DNA of 64,000 bases from Aphrophora alni (Eukaryota > Arthropoda > Insecta > Hemiptera > Aphrophoridae). The translations under genes were made by a program, and so were the position numbers. This document shows positions 34,320 to 46,641 of the stretch, in pieces (position 1 is the stretch's first letter; every line of letters starts with the position of its first letter). The notes under the pieces were generated by a model. That model was not told where the DNA came from. It ran no database searches and saw only the letters and a list, made by a program, of their open reading frames with translations. The stretch lies in contig OY740765.1 in the NCBI GenBank assembly GCA_963513935.1, positions 123,509,362 to 123,573,361 on the forward strand, written 5' to 3'.

Positions 34320-34338
34320 CCATCACGTTGTTGCGCCA
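34320..34338 (-). other. Primer-binding site of the gypsy-type element
   Basis: Minus-strand sequence tggcgcaacaacgtgatgg begins 3 nt after the end of the right (5') LTR. The first seven bases (tggcgca) are shared by several insect gypsy elements; I cannot assign the primer tRNA with confidence. Confidence 0.6.
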
Positions 34339-34341
34339 ATT

Positions 34342-35215
34342 TATAACAAAACTATCTTTGCTATGTAATTAGTTTTGGGTTAACTTAACAATATCAAATT
34401 AGATTGTCTTTTATATTGATTAATGATACAAATTTAAAATGATTTATATGTCAAAAAGTTTCTTTATTTCAAAATTACACTATCTCGGGGAAGGGGAGCT
34501 CGTGCTGGCCAAGAAATCCTGTTTTACACGCAAAATTTTTATACAAATGAAAAGTTATTTACATTTTAATTTGTTATGAAAATAATTTAGTCAAATTGTT
34601 CACTAAGTGTTTCCTTACCACTATTTCTACGTTCAACTTCGGTCGATATGACCGCGAAATTCACTCTTGCACACACAAAAAAATACACATCTTGTTCTGT
34701 CGGCGTTTCTCTTAGCACTCTTCAAAAATCAAAAAAGGACGCTCTGGTCTCTTCAAGCTTGCCGGCTACAACTGCACTGATTTGAGTCGTTCATTCTCAT
34801 TGGCCGGTGAATCCGTTGTCAAGGCAACGAGTTCGTTGTGTCGTGAAATTATTTTAAGTGTTTTAACTTTTTTAGCTATATTTTAATTCCAAAAATGATT
34901 TGTAACAATTTTAATTATTCAAATAAACACTTTATATCGAATTTTTACTTTACATAATCTTTTTTTAATATAGGTCAAAATTTTACCACGTAATCTATAC
35001 TCTGGCTTGGCTACAATTAAAATTCAAAATGTCTAACTTTCTGATTATAAATTATTTGATAATGGCCTAATTTTATAAATTTATATATTTTACAATTACC
35101 AGTATTTCTATGGTTTCTTACATTTTTTCAGCCCAATTTTTAATTTGGAAGAGGTTATAAATATGTATTCCCTATTTGTTTATTAGACTTGCTTCTATTA
35201 ATTTGTACCATTATA
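34342..35215 (-). repeat. 5' LTR of the gypsy-type element (874 bp)
   Basis: Partner of 27217-28087. Outer flank is tcga (35216-35219). On the minus strand it should carry the promoter. Confidence 0.92.
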
Positions 35216-35650
35216 TCGATTAACAACATGAAGGTTTTTTGGTATCAAGAAGAGCTTAGTTTAGCTTTATGTTCTGTTGATTGTAAATTTATTAAAATTA
35301 GGTCATAAAAAAGTAATTGTGCAATTTATGTTTTCGTGAATTGTAGCTAAGAAATTCGTCTAACTCGTTTACTACCTACCTCATTTTGAAACAATTAGAT
35401 GTCGCAAGAAATTACCAAAATTAGAAATAAAAATTTAAAAAATACATTAGTTTAGTAGAAAATAAAAATATATAAGTACGAAATCGAACTCAGGTTATGA
35501 ATGTCTACGTTCAATTAGTGAATGTGTGATTGTTTGTTTTATTATGACTGGCTAGGTGACTAGACTGATATATATATATATTAAAAAAATCTTTATATAT
35601 ATATATATATATATATAATGTATATTATAGCGTAATATTCTAACATTGTA

Positions 35651-36673
35651 CAGGGTCCGTCATATAAACCTGCCGATTTTGTAGTAATTGTTATGTTGGC
35701 ACCCACTGTCAATGAAAGGAGGGAAGTGTTGTTGAACGACATGACTATTCATGCCATTTCAGTAGCCGGTATGAATTGGTCGATTGAATATCAAGCTTTT
35801 GTGATTAAAGCCTATTTATAAATAATGATTCTGTTGTTGTTATGCAACATTTATATCGCAGACTTTTTAATTTAAATCGACACGTATCTGTTCCCAGCAG
35901 GAATACGATATACTGTTGTGGGTGAAGAATTGTTGGAACACATCGTCTACTTTAAAAATGAAACCAACAGGACAACAATGGAATGTGAGAACAACTGAAA
36001 ACAGTGACACTGTAAGGTTAGCCTTTACGCAGTCTCCACTACGTTCAGCAGCGAGGCATGCTGCTGCGCTAGCCATTTCTGATCGAAGTGTAAGACGAAT
36101 TCTTCATACCGGCCTTAAATTCCATCCGAATAAGATGATGTTAATGCAGCAACTTAATGCACATGAATGGGCGTCTCGTAAAGCAGCATACATGGTTATC
36201 CTCGAAATGTCCACCAGGATGCCATTATTCTTTCAAGTGACAAGGCACATTTTCATCTGTCTGGATTTGTGAATAATCAAAATTACCGTAATTACTAACC
36301 CACGAAAAATTCTTCAAAAACCACTTCACAGTCAATATACAGTGTGGTGTGCAGTTTCAAAATTCAGCGTAATTGGTCCGTATTTTATTGAGGAGTCAAA
36401 TCACAGAGTAACAGTAACGTCTCATCGGTACGTAAACATGTTGAATGAATATCTGCGTCCTAAACTGAATGAGTTAGTACATGAAATTTGGTTTATAAGT
36501 GAATGTGTAATGATTATTGGAAAACATTTTGATGACATAATATTCTAATTAAAAATTGTAAGTACCATTGTAAAAAAATGCTTTTAAATTTTATATATTA
36601 AACGTTTTAATAGTACGAAACATGTTTTAGTTATTATCCCTCCAAAATCATTAGGTTTATATGCCGGTCCCTC
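35651..36673 (+). mobile_element. Tc1/mariner-superfamily element with TIRs and TA target
   Basis: A 1,023-bp element flanked by TA (35649-35650, 36674-36675). Left end cagggtccgtcatataaacc and right end (inverse) gagggaccggcatataaacc form about 33-bp terminal repeats with few mismatches. The interior holds a decayed transposase. It sits 0.43 kb right of the LTR element. Confidence 0.88.
35766..36548 (+). pseudogene. DUF4817-type / mariner transposase relic
   Basis: N-terminal helix-turn-helix of the DUF4817 type: WSIEYQAFVIKAYL, VMQHLYRRLFNLNRH, then TGQQWNVRTTENSDTVRLAF, then SARHAAALAISDRSVRRIL and HPNKMMLMQQLN. The catalytic part survives only in pieces: WCAVSKFSVIGPYFIEE and TSHRYVNMLNEYL. 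The DDE segment after 'NELV' is truncated, without the WFQQDGA-type box, and stops and frame changes occur throughout. The element is dead; related autonomous copies would mobilise it through the TIRs. Confidence 0.85.
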
Positions 36674-36675
36674 TA

Positions 36676-39600
36676 TGGTTGAAGAATCATGACAAATAGG
36701 TGGTGACTTCGAAACCAACACATTTTTAGGTTCAGCGTAATGACAATGTCCATATTCATAGGAATTGGAATAGCATATTATTTTGATGCATGCACAGTAT
36801 ACTATGACTAAGAGCAGGTTGTTTGTCTAGGTAGCCAGACCTGTATTTGGATGATAACAATAGGTATTTGAACCTTTTGTAGGTTTATGACCCATGATCA
36901 CAAATCTTTAGTAACATTCAAGATGAGAATGTGAAGTATTGTCAATATGCTGTAACCTAAAAATGTGTTCAAATTTGTAGTTTTGAAATTGAGATCTTTC
37001 GGTGAAAAAGTTAGCTCCAAACTTATAAAATAGGTCAAAAACCTATTTTAATATTAAGAAATATGGTATGTAAAATATGATTTACAATTTTTTTAAATCA
37101 CCAACTTTCTTTGTAAATAAATACCGATGTTTGTTTAGTATGAAATAAACAGTACGGTACTTTAAAAGAATTTAACCCTACCTAACTTGTCTTCTTTGTG
37201 AAAAAAATGGTTAGATAAGGTATATTAACATAATTTAATTTTTATTTACATGAAGTACTGTTTATATACTATATTACAACTATTGAAATCATCATAGCTT
37301 AATACCAACTAAAACGATAAGCTGTGATGTTTTTAGTTTATTAACACCAATTCTTAATTTTATCTAACAGTCTTTAAAATTAACAGTTTTGGAAGTAAAT
37401 GTTAGTTTACAGGTATATGTGAGCTTTCTATTGCAATACCTATATAAACTATTTGTATTTGGTATCCAATATTGTTTTTCCTTTTATTTAAATGTGATAT
37501 GTTCTGAACTTTTACTGAAATAATATGTAAATGAAACCAAAGTAATTCGTCTTTTGGTATTAAACTATTTATTGTATACTGTACTAACATAATAGCTTTA
37601 TATGACTAAAGTGTTTCAACACGGGCCCCAAGTTTACAACAGATAATTATTTTCCATCTACCATGGGGCTATGCTCTGGAAGCTTGTTTTATTTACAAAT
37701 TATAACTTAATATTTGTGGAATATCATTTAGGCCTGGCCTATATACTATAGCTACCAAATTATGATGTTTTAATGAAAATTAAAACGCTGCTGATGATCC
37801 ATATACATCAGTCTGATCATATGTGATTCTTGTCAACATAATGTTGTATACTAGTTAACTGTAATTAACATGTTAACTTGTTAAACTTTTTCCACAAGAC
37901 TTGAAGTGCTGTTTTTTTTATTTTCAATTATACAGTTAAAATTTTGTTTCTGCAGACAAATTTTGTTTTGTTTTTAAAAAGGTCTTAAATGTAATAGTTC
38001 ACAAAGTAATAAAAATAACATTTGCCAAGTGCCATAGCCTACTTCTTTCAACTTTTATCAAGTTTTGTTATATTTGTAGTTTGTAATATACACATGCTTT
38101 AACAATTTTTGTTCTTAGTTTTCATTGAAGTAAATTATAGTAATTAGTTGAACGAGTCGTTTTAAATAAATTTTTTCACCTAAAACGGTCAGATTTAACA
38201 CTATTCTTAAAAAAAAACTTTAAATATTTCCACAGAATTATATTCTACACTTTGAAAATTTAACATGAAGCATGGCAAAATAGATTATATGTATTGTATT
38301 TCAAATTTATGCCAAACAACCAAAACAAATGAATAAAGTATAAAAAATACCCATCTACATTCATTACTGGTAATCAAAGTAGACAAGACAATTCTCTACT
38401 CAAACAAATCATATGCACATTATATTAACTAAGTCAAATCCCATGCATATCTCTTCTACCATGCCATTTATTATGAATAAACATTAAACATCATCGAGGG
38501 AAACAGCGATATCATGAGTTATTTCAAAAATTACGATAGATGTTGTGATTTCTTTAGATTCATAGGAAATGTATTAAAACTTTTTGAGACAACATCTTAT
38601 TTAAGCAGTTTTAAAAAAGACGAGGCATTTCTTTTTTAGGTTTAATCTTAAAAAAAATATTATTATTTGGAAGCGATTTTTACTCCCTAGATATCTCGGT
38701 CTAATATTTTGGGTATGTATTTTTATGTTCAAGACTTTTCACAGTTTATTTCTGCACAATTAAACTAGGTATCTAGAAAAGTTTAGGTTGGGGTGGAACA
38801 GTGATATAACATAACATTTAATAACTTTAAATGCTCAACACCAGATCCACAGAGGTAAGAAGAAGTATGAAACAGTGTCAAGGCACATGGAGCTGTATAC
38901 CCACTTCACAAGCTTCAGATGTACTTCAGAAATACAAATTAGTTGAGAAATAAAAATGTTTAAGTTTTGCTGCTATTTTGTTTTTAAAAGACACAAATTG
39001 TACCACTTGTTCAGAGAATGAATTAGTTGAAGAACAAAAAGGTTTTGTAATTTTTGTAAGTCATAATTGTAAGTCAAGCTATTTTTTATTTAAAAGTTCA
39101 AAATTAGTGACTCCTATATAAAATAAAAAGTTAATAAAAATCATTTGACAAATAATAAAAGTTGTAATGTTAGCATCATTTTGTTTATTTAGGTTAGATA
39201 TACTTTCTACATAAAAGATTTTAGCTAATTCAGTATTTGGAGTTTCTGGGTGTCATTTTATTATTTAAAAGTCATGTAAAATTTGTATAGAAATGATGAT
39301 GGTAAACATGTAAAATGTAAGTTTCATAAAACTCTGTTGGAAATCAGAAAAGGTTAAAAATGTATCCGATATTTTATATTTTAAGGATCAAAGGCAAGTC
39401 CTACTTTCCAGATGTTAGTCAATTTGAAATTAGATTCCTAAAACACACATTGAAGTGAAATTGATAAGAATCAGTCTAAGGAACAAAAAAAGTTTCTTAT
39501 AATAATTGTTTTTATAATAAGCCCTACATAAAAAATTATGGTAATCCAAACAAGGGACCTGTAGAGGACACTTCACATTGAAACTGCTCTGGTTTGCATC

Positions 39601-39759
39601 TTGTTAAGGTAAACAAACCATGACTCAGAAGGAGATTCGGTCTTTGTTTCTTCTATTGGTATGGTCAGCCGTAAGGTCAGCAATTTGTGCAGTTAAATCG
39701 ATACAATTTACATTCATAAATGAATTAAACTGTGCATCCACCTGTACAAAGAAAGCAAA
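36676..39759. other. AT-rich spacer
   Basis: No gene, RNA or element boundary recognised over 3 kb; only homopolymer-rich sequence and short chance frames. Confidence 0.4.
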
Positions 39760-40010
39760 TATGTTTGACTTAGAAGTAATATTAGACCATAAGCTGAAGT
39801 GGGATACATATAGAAAATTGATAATTTGTTCATATATGTTGTACTACATAAGAAGTATATATGTTAATGCCATACTTACAAGGTATTGTGTCTGATTTAC
39901 TGTACCTTATATGAGTCTAAAGATATGGATTGTGGGCATGGGGAAATGCTTCATTTACACAAATTAATTATAAGTATAGAAAATTTCCACTCCATTGAAA
40001 AATTATTTCA
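39760..40010 (+). pseudogene. LINE RT C-terminal scrap
   Basis: LEVILDHKLKWDTYR matches the 'LGvxlDxkLxWxxHI' block after the RT palm of many LINEs, followed by YMLYYIRSI and, one frame over, a degraded FESKLxYGIxxWG-type block. Short and decayed; clade not assignable. Confidence 0.5.
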
Positions 40011-40240
40011 AAAGCGTCCTCTAAGAGGATCAGCAGCTCTATTTATAGCCGAAATACATTGTATTCTCATACCAATTTTCTTCCCTTCTTGGCGAAATAC
40101 GATATTTGCTTTTTCATCCTTATTAATACTTTTAATTTATTGTTTCTGTCTTCTACTTTGTTGTACTATTTATTCTGAATCTTAGCATATTGATTTTTCT
40201 CTTCTAAACCCTTTTTTAAATTACTTTTTCCATTAAAGCG

Positions 40241-40313
40241 ATTAGGATAGCTCAGTTGGTAGAGCATTGGTGCGTAAAGCCAAAGGTCCTGGGTTTGATT
40301 CCCAGTCTAGGTC
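40241..40313 (+). tRNA. tRNA-like sequence, probable pseudogene or SINE head
   Basis: Folds as a cloverleaf: D-arm gctc/gagc, anticodon stem ttggt/gccaa, T-arm ctggg/cccag with loop tttgatt. Box A (tagctcagttggtagagc) and box B (ggtttgattcc) are good. The acceptor stem has one A-A mismatch and three G-T pairs. The anticodon loop gcgtaaa would read GTA (Tyr), but position 33 is C instead of the near-invariant T, and there is no intron as expected for tRNA-Tyr. It is therefore unlikely to be functional. No A-tail is seen, so a SINE body is not demonstrated. Confidence 0.6.
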
Positions 40314-40693
40314 TTATATTTTTCACTTGAAATATTATTGTATTTTCAATACTTGCTAGTAAAAACGTATAAGCGGAAAAATTAATAAATTAAAAAATTT
40401 GTAAGGCCGGACTGAGTTAAATTCAAGTTGTGGGCCAAATAATGTTAATAAATTCATATACGGTAATACTAATACTGTACATCAATATATATGTGATATT
40501 GTTTAGCCCCTTTAAAATATATTGGTTTAGGATTTTCTAAATAAAACTTTCATGATATTTTCAGTCCAATGTAAATGTGATGATTCCAGTTTTAGTAAAA
40601 CCTATTTCACTACTTTATAAAATTAATATACCTTATAATTATTCCTTAGAACACACAACATATAATTATATATAGCCACATAATATATAGGCC

Positions 40694-40730
<37 letters not shown>

Positions 40731-42024
40731 AGGTTCGTGGAGCCATCAAATGAATCTCTTTTCCCATGTAGCCTACTTCTCGTAATTCAGACTCGGCAAA
40801 TGAGATGGAATGGATGACCAGTTAATACGGACTCACTTGTGAGTCCAAATAGATGTGGGGATTTGAAGCTCATATTAAATATCTTTATATATATACTTGT
40901 GATAGCCTAGAATACCGAGTACACGGAACGGTTACAAAGTACCGTAGGAACAATGATACATTATTAACGGTTCCTGAATTCAGATTAAGAGTTCCTTTTC
41001 AACATGATGAATATTTATTTATTTGACAGTTTTTGATAGTTAAAGAACATTTTATGAAGTAACATTTAACAAAAATTTATGCATATTCATCGAATTAGTT
41101 AAGATTAACGATATAAAAATGTGTCAATAGCCTAACGAGAATTATTGCATAATATAAAAACAACAAGAATAATTTGAAGAACCAAACCCTTATTTAATTA
41201 GGCATTTCATTATTACATGACGAAGTTTTAGACTATAATATAAATAACAATAATAATTGTCATATACTCCAGGTAGGCATTTGTATTTATAGAACAATTT
41301 TAAGCTAATTTAAGTTAATTGTTCTTAAATAAAATGTTGTAAACATCAAACACCAGTCTATCATCGTTTTGAAAAGTATATCTGAAAGCGGTTTATTTAA
41401 TCTATTTTACAAAAAAAATAGATTTAATATATTTTAATCAGAAACAAAAACGTTGATTACTATTGCAAAATGAATAAGAAAAGCACTGTTCTGTTGAACT
41501 ACGAAACCAGAAACTTTAAAACTAAGTAAACGTGTTCTTGATTTTATACCACCGTGATCTTAGACCGTTAAGACAATAATGCAAATAGGTCAAGAAAATT
41601 TAATTATGTTTTGATCCGAAGATAATTCTGATTGACAATTAATTAATTGTTGGTCTGAGGCATAGACATAAAATAGATTAGGCTAGCCAACTGTCAAAGG
41701 TGTAGAACTACTGATAGTTTTAATTATCGTTTACTATTGATAAACGCATATCCATAGTTTTGATCATTATTGATTTGAATTTTTCTGTTGTTGTAAACTG
41801 CAATTTTATTTCACTATCTAGTCTATTGGTATAATACTTATATGATTATTATTTTTTTTTAAATGCGCCATTTCGGTTTTTAGTTGAATGGCACGGAGTT
41901 TACATTTATATTGTGTATTGGACTGAGCCAATAAAGCCAAAACCAATTTAACTAATTTGTAGTTCATTATTATATTCCCTCTTGTATTCTATAGTGGTGG
42001 AAAAGATTTCTGGTAGGATTTTAA
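40314..42024. other. AT-rich spacer
   Basis: Contains a (TA)n/(TATG)n microsatellite at about 40695-40731. Nothing else recognised. Confidence 0.4.
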
Positions 42025-42740
42025 GGGCCGGTTCGGGAGTCATGGATTTAACTAAACTCCAGGGTTATAATCGGTTCTTCAGTTCTGGACTTACAAAATT
42101 GGGTTCATGAGTCAAAGCGTTACAAAATCTAAGACTTGTCGAAAGTCTAGGATTTAAGACGACAGATAAATTCTAGCGTTAACGATCTCGGTTCGTGAGT
42201 CCCGGGCTTATAAAAACCTAGACTTATGTTAGATCCAAGTTGGTTTGGGAGTCACAGATCTATGACTTCATTTCAGTACATTATTAAATCCTGGTTGAGA
42301 GCAGGATTTAAGTTGTAGTCTAGAGTTTAGTTTGGTTAAACTTATCATCAGTGTAGTTTGGCTGTTGTAGTGATAAGATGGATTATTTCGGATATCTCGA
42401 TTATTTGCATGGAAATGTACCATTTAGACGTAATGTGCATGACGAAAACCCTTTCGATTTACTAACGTAATTCCAAGAAAGATTTGGATTACACAAGGAC
42501 AACACCAGAAAACGTATAAGAATTCTGTCACCAGGACTGCAACCGATTGACCCCAGAGCTTCTCATGGATATACTGAATTGGAAACCAGTGCAAATCACT
42601 TTGGGCTTTTTTGCCACGAGGTCGTATCACAGGGAAACAGGAGAATTGTTAAAAACAAACGAGTCAACAACGCGTAGTATTATCCATAAAACTGCATTTT
42701 TAATATGCCACAGAATGAGAGTATACAGAGAACTATGATA
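42025..42740 (+). mobile_element. PIF/Harbinger element, left end and transposase N-terminus
   Basis: The left end starts gggccggttcgggagtc after a TAA (42022-42024), the usual Harbinger target. A series of subterminal repeats follows to about 42350 (gttcgggagtc, gttcatgagtc, gttcgtgagtc, gtttgggagtc with paired gattta / gactta blocks). An ATG at 42378 opens a HARBI1-like N-terminus: DYFGYLDYLHGNVPFRR and ENPFDLLT, then in other frames FQERFGLHKDNTRK, LGFFATRSYHRETGELLK and STTRSIIHKTAF. The DDE nuclease domain is missing: after 42740 the text changes to a different family. Right end not found. Confidence 0.75.
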
Positions 42741-42889
42741 ACAAAACAAAATCAATTATTTTTAAATATATTCAAGTCCAGTATCTTACACAAAATAGGC
42801 CTAGAAACAAATTACATCCACGAAGCCGTACAGTAACAAAATATTTCATTCAGGCGTCATTTCAAACATATGTAGTTAGACTCTTAGAA

Positions 42890-43790
42890 AATCGTTTAAA
42901 TTTTGGAGTATGCCCATCCGAAAAACGGGACGGATCAAGATTGAAACCAAAACACCAGGATACAACAGGTTTAATCGTAGAGTTTATTGGCTTTTGAAAC
43001 GCAATTAAAGTCACTACGAACGAAATAAAAGTATCCGTGGTTACCTTAATCCTGGGCTTTTGTTAAGAAGTTACGGCTGATGTGGTCCCGTAAAGCAGAC
43101 ATCTTCGCATGCAAAGTTTTATAAAATATTTAATCTAGGCAACCCAAAAACCAATATATTATGTTCATTTTGTGATGGAAAAAAAGAAAGAAACCAGATT
43201 CTTCCTCTACTACGAGTTGGTGAGGTTTTTTTCTATGGGATGAAGATATGGGTATACAACCGCCTGACCTTTGTTTTGATGGAAAATACCCATAACACAT
43301 ACAATACTTTTGTTCATACTAGGAAGGAGAACCAAAGCGGCCGAGCATCAAATTAAATAACTTAAGCATTGAAACTTAACCAATTTAGAAAAATGGTAGC
43401 AGTTTTCCTGAAAGATTCCTTACTCTGAAATTATTTTAAGACACGTGCAACTGGCAAAATAAAATCACAAAGGTCATGATGTTGTTATGATCTTTGTTTA
43501 GTTAAACATGTCTTTCTTATAAGAGGTCACAGTTACATGCCTCCCGACCGAGTTTTTGGACGGTATGCAAAAATTCTTAAGAAAAAGAGACAGTATTGTT
43601 GAGCCTGATTGTGATGAACTATCATATAGTTCATTGAATCAGGTTCATGACCACATAGGAGCTCAAAAAGAGCAATTGTAAAGAAGCTCCCATTCAAAAT
43701 GCGTGACCATCGAAATGTCAGACCTAATGCATTTTGTAAAAAATCGGTTTTGTTTTTTATTACAAGCAAACAATTTTATTGATATATACG
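42890..43790 (+). pseudogene. Relic of an uncharacterised insect transposase-like family (MPPDRVFGR box)
   Basis: Shifting frames give an ordered set: KRDGSRLKPKHQD, a SHYxRxKS-like block, KFYKIFNLGNPKTNILCSFC, LPLLRVGEVFFYGMKIWVYN, then MPPDRVFGRYAKILKKK and LPFKMRDHRN. This order occurs in a family of DDE-transposase-like proteins that I know from hemipteran and other insect genomes, whose mechanism and ends I cannot name. At least five frame changes or stops. It lies directly behind the truncated Harbinger, so one may have inserted into the other. Confidence 0.55.
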
Positions 43791-45600
43791 ACAAAATATC
43801 TTAAAACTATTGTGTTTTAAGCATCGTTGCTATTTTTACAAGAACTTAATAAAGACTAAAAACTTAGTTCCCTGAAAATTTTGGTTTTTTGACTTAGTTT
43901 CTTTTGGAATCCACATTATTATTCTGACATCTCGAATTGTAACATTATATATGGATTCTCTTACTTTTGATTTCACTTTAATCTTATTCTGAATAAAAAA
44001 AAGAACTTTTTGGAAAACGAGACTACTTCCATTGTAATCTTTATTTGTATAATCTCTTATACTTATAATTGTATACACTTTACCCTATAAACTGTGCATG
44101 TTAATGTTTCTTTTCATAAAAAATAGTAAAAGTGCATAGAATTTACCTGTGTAGTGAAATTTTTTTTATATGTTACGGTTTTGGAGTATGTTAATAGTAA
44201 AAAAATGAAAACATTTTTCGGAAAAACCGATATAATCCATACAAACATTTTTTTTGAATTTTTTCAAGATACATACACAAAAGTTTTGTAATACATTTGT
44301 CAATAAATGTTGATTAAAAAAATTTTTTTTGCCAACCTTTCATATTAAATTTTTTTCTTCTTTTTTTCGAAATTAGTGAAAACGTTAGGCTTAATTTGAA
44401 AAAATCACCAAATATAGTAATATTATTGAAAATACAACTTCTTGGTATCATTTTTCTCAGGAAGGTGCATAGAATTTACTTATGTAATGAAAAAAAAATT
44501 AAATGTAAAAAATAGTGAGTTATTTAGTCAGGAATCAAAAATTCATCCAAAAGCCGAAGCAAAAATTTCACAAAAATGGTATATTTACTATTGATCTTTT
44601 ATCTTTCTTTTTTTTAATACAGTTTGAGATTGGTAATATAGTTCTGGATAAAATGTGGTAAAAATTTAAAAAAAATTGTATACACTTAAACGTTTACTTA
44701 CTGTAGTGCATCCCTGTTTCGCAAATGTCAATGCTTCTCCAGTAAATGATGATTAATTATTACAAATATGAAATCAAGATGAATAAAGCAACAGTTTTAA
44801 ATAATATTTATTAAATTGTCAGTAAATACATTATTTGTATGCATGTAATTCTCACAAATAGCATTAGTTTTGGTTGAGCTTCAATAGACAACATTGTAAG
44901 GGTTAGGTCTACCCTCAGCTACCAACTGTGATAGACTAATACTAACCTAGATTAGAATAGGTTGTGATTTACAGAATACTGTACTTACTTAAATAATATA
45001 GGCTCCTACTTTTAAACATTTCAGTAACTAATAAACATTGTAGAAAATAGACATTGAAAGGACAATATAAGGATAACAAAACAATAAAATTAATAACAAT
45101 ACAATGTTTAAAATAAAATCTTTATACCCTTTGGGCCATTCCACATGAAATGACAGTAAAAATTGCAAATTGATAAAACTCTAGAAAATTGATACCAAGT
45201 ATGTTATAAAATTACAATTTTTTATTGAATATATAAATGTGTTAGCTTGAGTGTAATTGTGAAATATTTTGTATTGGGACTCAAAAATTGTAGCCGTAGT
45301 TATTTTTTTGAAAATTACGAATTGCTTATTGTAATACATTTGCACGTTCAAGATAGGAAATATAATGTTTTTTTTTTTATCATGAAATATTTGTTTCATA
45401 TCGCATTAAATTTAGGAATTATTACTATATTGTACAAATAATATAAAAAGTAACACTTTTGTTTACCTTTTTATTCTTATTTTATAAAAAGTTTTACAAC
45501 CTTTTTAAAGTTTTAGGTGTGGTTACATTCCTAGTTCCGCGAAACATTTTGTTGTGAGGTTAACTTTTAGATGGTTGGGGTTGGTTAAAGAAAAGTAGGC

Positions 45601-45631
<31 letters not shown>

Positions 45632-46641
45632 AACTATCCCATTATCCGAACTTATGGTCGTTGCATGAAAGGTATGATAATTCATATGTTTAATGTGATA
45701 TAAAACCAATATTTAACGGGAAAATTTGTTTCGATTTTCCTAATAATATAGCAATTGTAGAAGTTTCAAAAAACATTGACATTATAAAAGATTTTAAAAT
45801 GATTAATAAAAGCGAAATAAAGTTAAACACCTTTATACATAGGATTAAGTTTCTATATTCTTAGATGCAAATTATAATTTTCAAAAAATTGTTAAATCTA
45901 TTGTCTAACGCAGTACAATTTTAATGTAGAACTTTCTATAGTTTAATTTATAGAACCTTAATTCTATACTATTCTCTAAATACCAACTTATAAATATTAC
46001 TAAATACTAAACATTTTATTTGACTTAATCCTACTATTCTATTTGACTTAATGGTTACAGATTCACTTAACATATTCAAATCTGTAACGGGAAAAAAAAC
46101 ATAAAAATCACCGAATGTAAAGAAGGCCTTGTTAGAGGACTGTTCAAGAAAGATATTGACATAAGTCCACAGATTAAGAGAAATAATAAGGGTTTTACAA
46201 TACATTAACCCAACCATATTGAAAATTATTGAGCAGTTGCCAGATTCCATGAGTACCATGCATGGTACTCAGGTAAAAAATAGCTAATTTAAGGGGTAAA
46301 AGTTATAAAACTACAAATTAAAAGATTTTACAATACCACAAAATGAATGAATCCATTATTGAATTTAAAAATATGGAGGCCTCAGGGACCAAGAATGAAA
46401 ATCCATAATATATGGTACTCGTGGCAGTCAAACAGTTAAAAAATATTTTTAATCCATTGATGAATCTAAATATTGTTTTTTTCATTTTAATTCTTACAGG
46501 TGATGGAATACAATGTTTATTTGTAACTATATTGTTAACATAACTTACTACTTGTGCAAGAGTTCTACCCTTAATAGTTTTTTCTTCCTCCCATACTTGT
46601 TTAATTTCTTTTCTTGAAGGTTTTGTATTTAATATAAAATA
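43791..46641. other. AT-rich spacer
   Basis: No gene supported. A loose direct repeat with the core gtgcatagaatttac occurs at about 44132 and 44465. T-runs at about 45608-45630. Confidence 0.4.

Larger units (their letters stand above)
27217..35215 (-). mobile_element. Ty3/gypsy-type LTR retrotransposon with internal pol deletion, hosting a LINE
   Basis: Two LTRs (27217-28087 and 34342-35215) flank an interior read on the minus strand. The target duplication is tcga (27213-27216 and 35216-35219). LTR tips are tataa..ttata rather than TG..CA. A PBS lies 3 nt inside the right LTR and a purine-rich tract (gtgaggagc, minus strand) borders the left LTR. Gene order is gag, protease, then the C-terminus of integrase; RT, RNase H and the integrase core are missing. 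The LTRs differ by one 3-bp indel and very few substitutions, so insertion is recent. Without the nested LINE (31702-34266, counting one target copy) the element is about 5.4 kb. It can only have moved with proteins from an intact relative. Confidence 0.9.

Noticed and set aside
40241..40313. Functional tRNA-Tyr (GTA)
   Set aside because: C at position 33, an acceptor mismatch with several wobble pairs, and no intron; reported as tRNA-like only.
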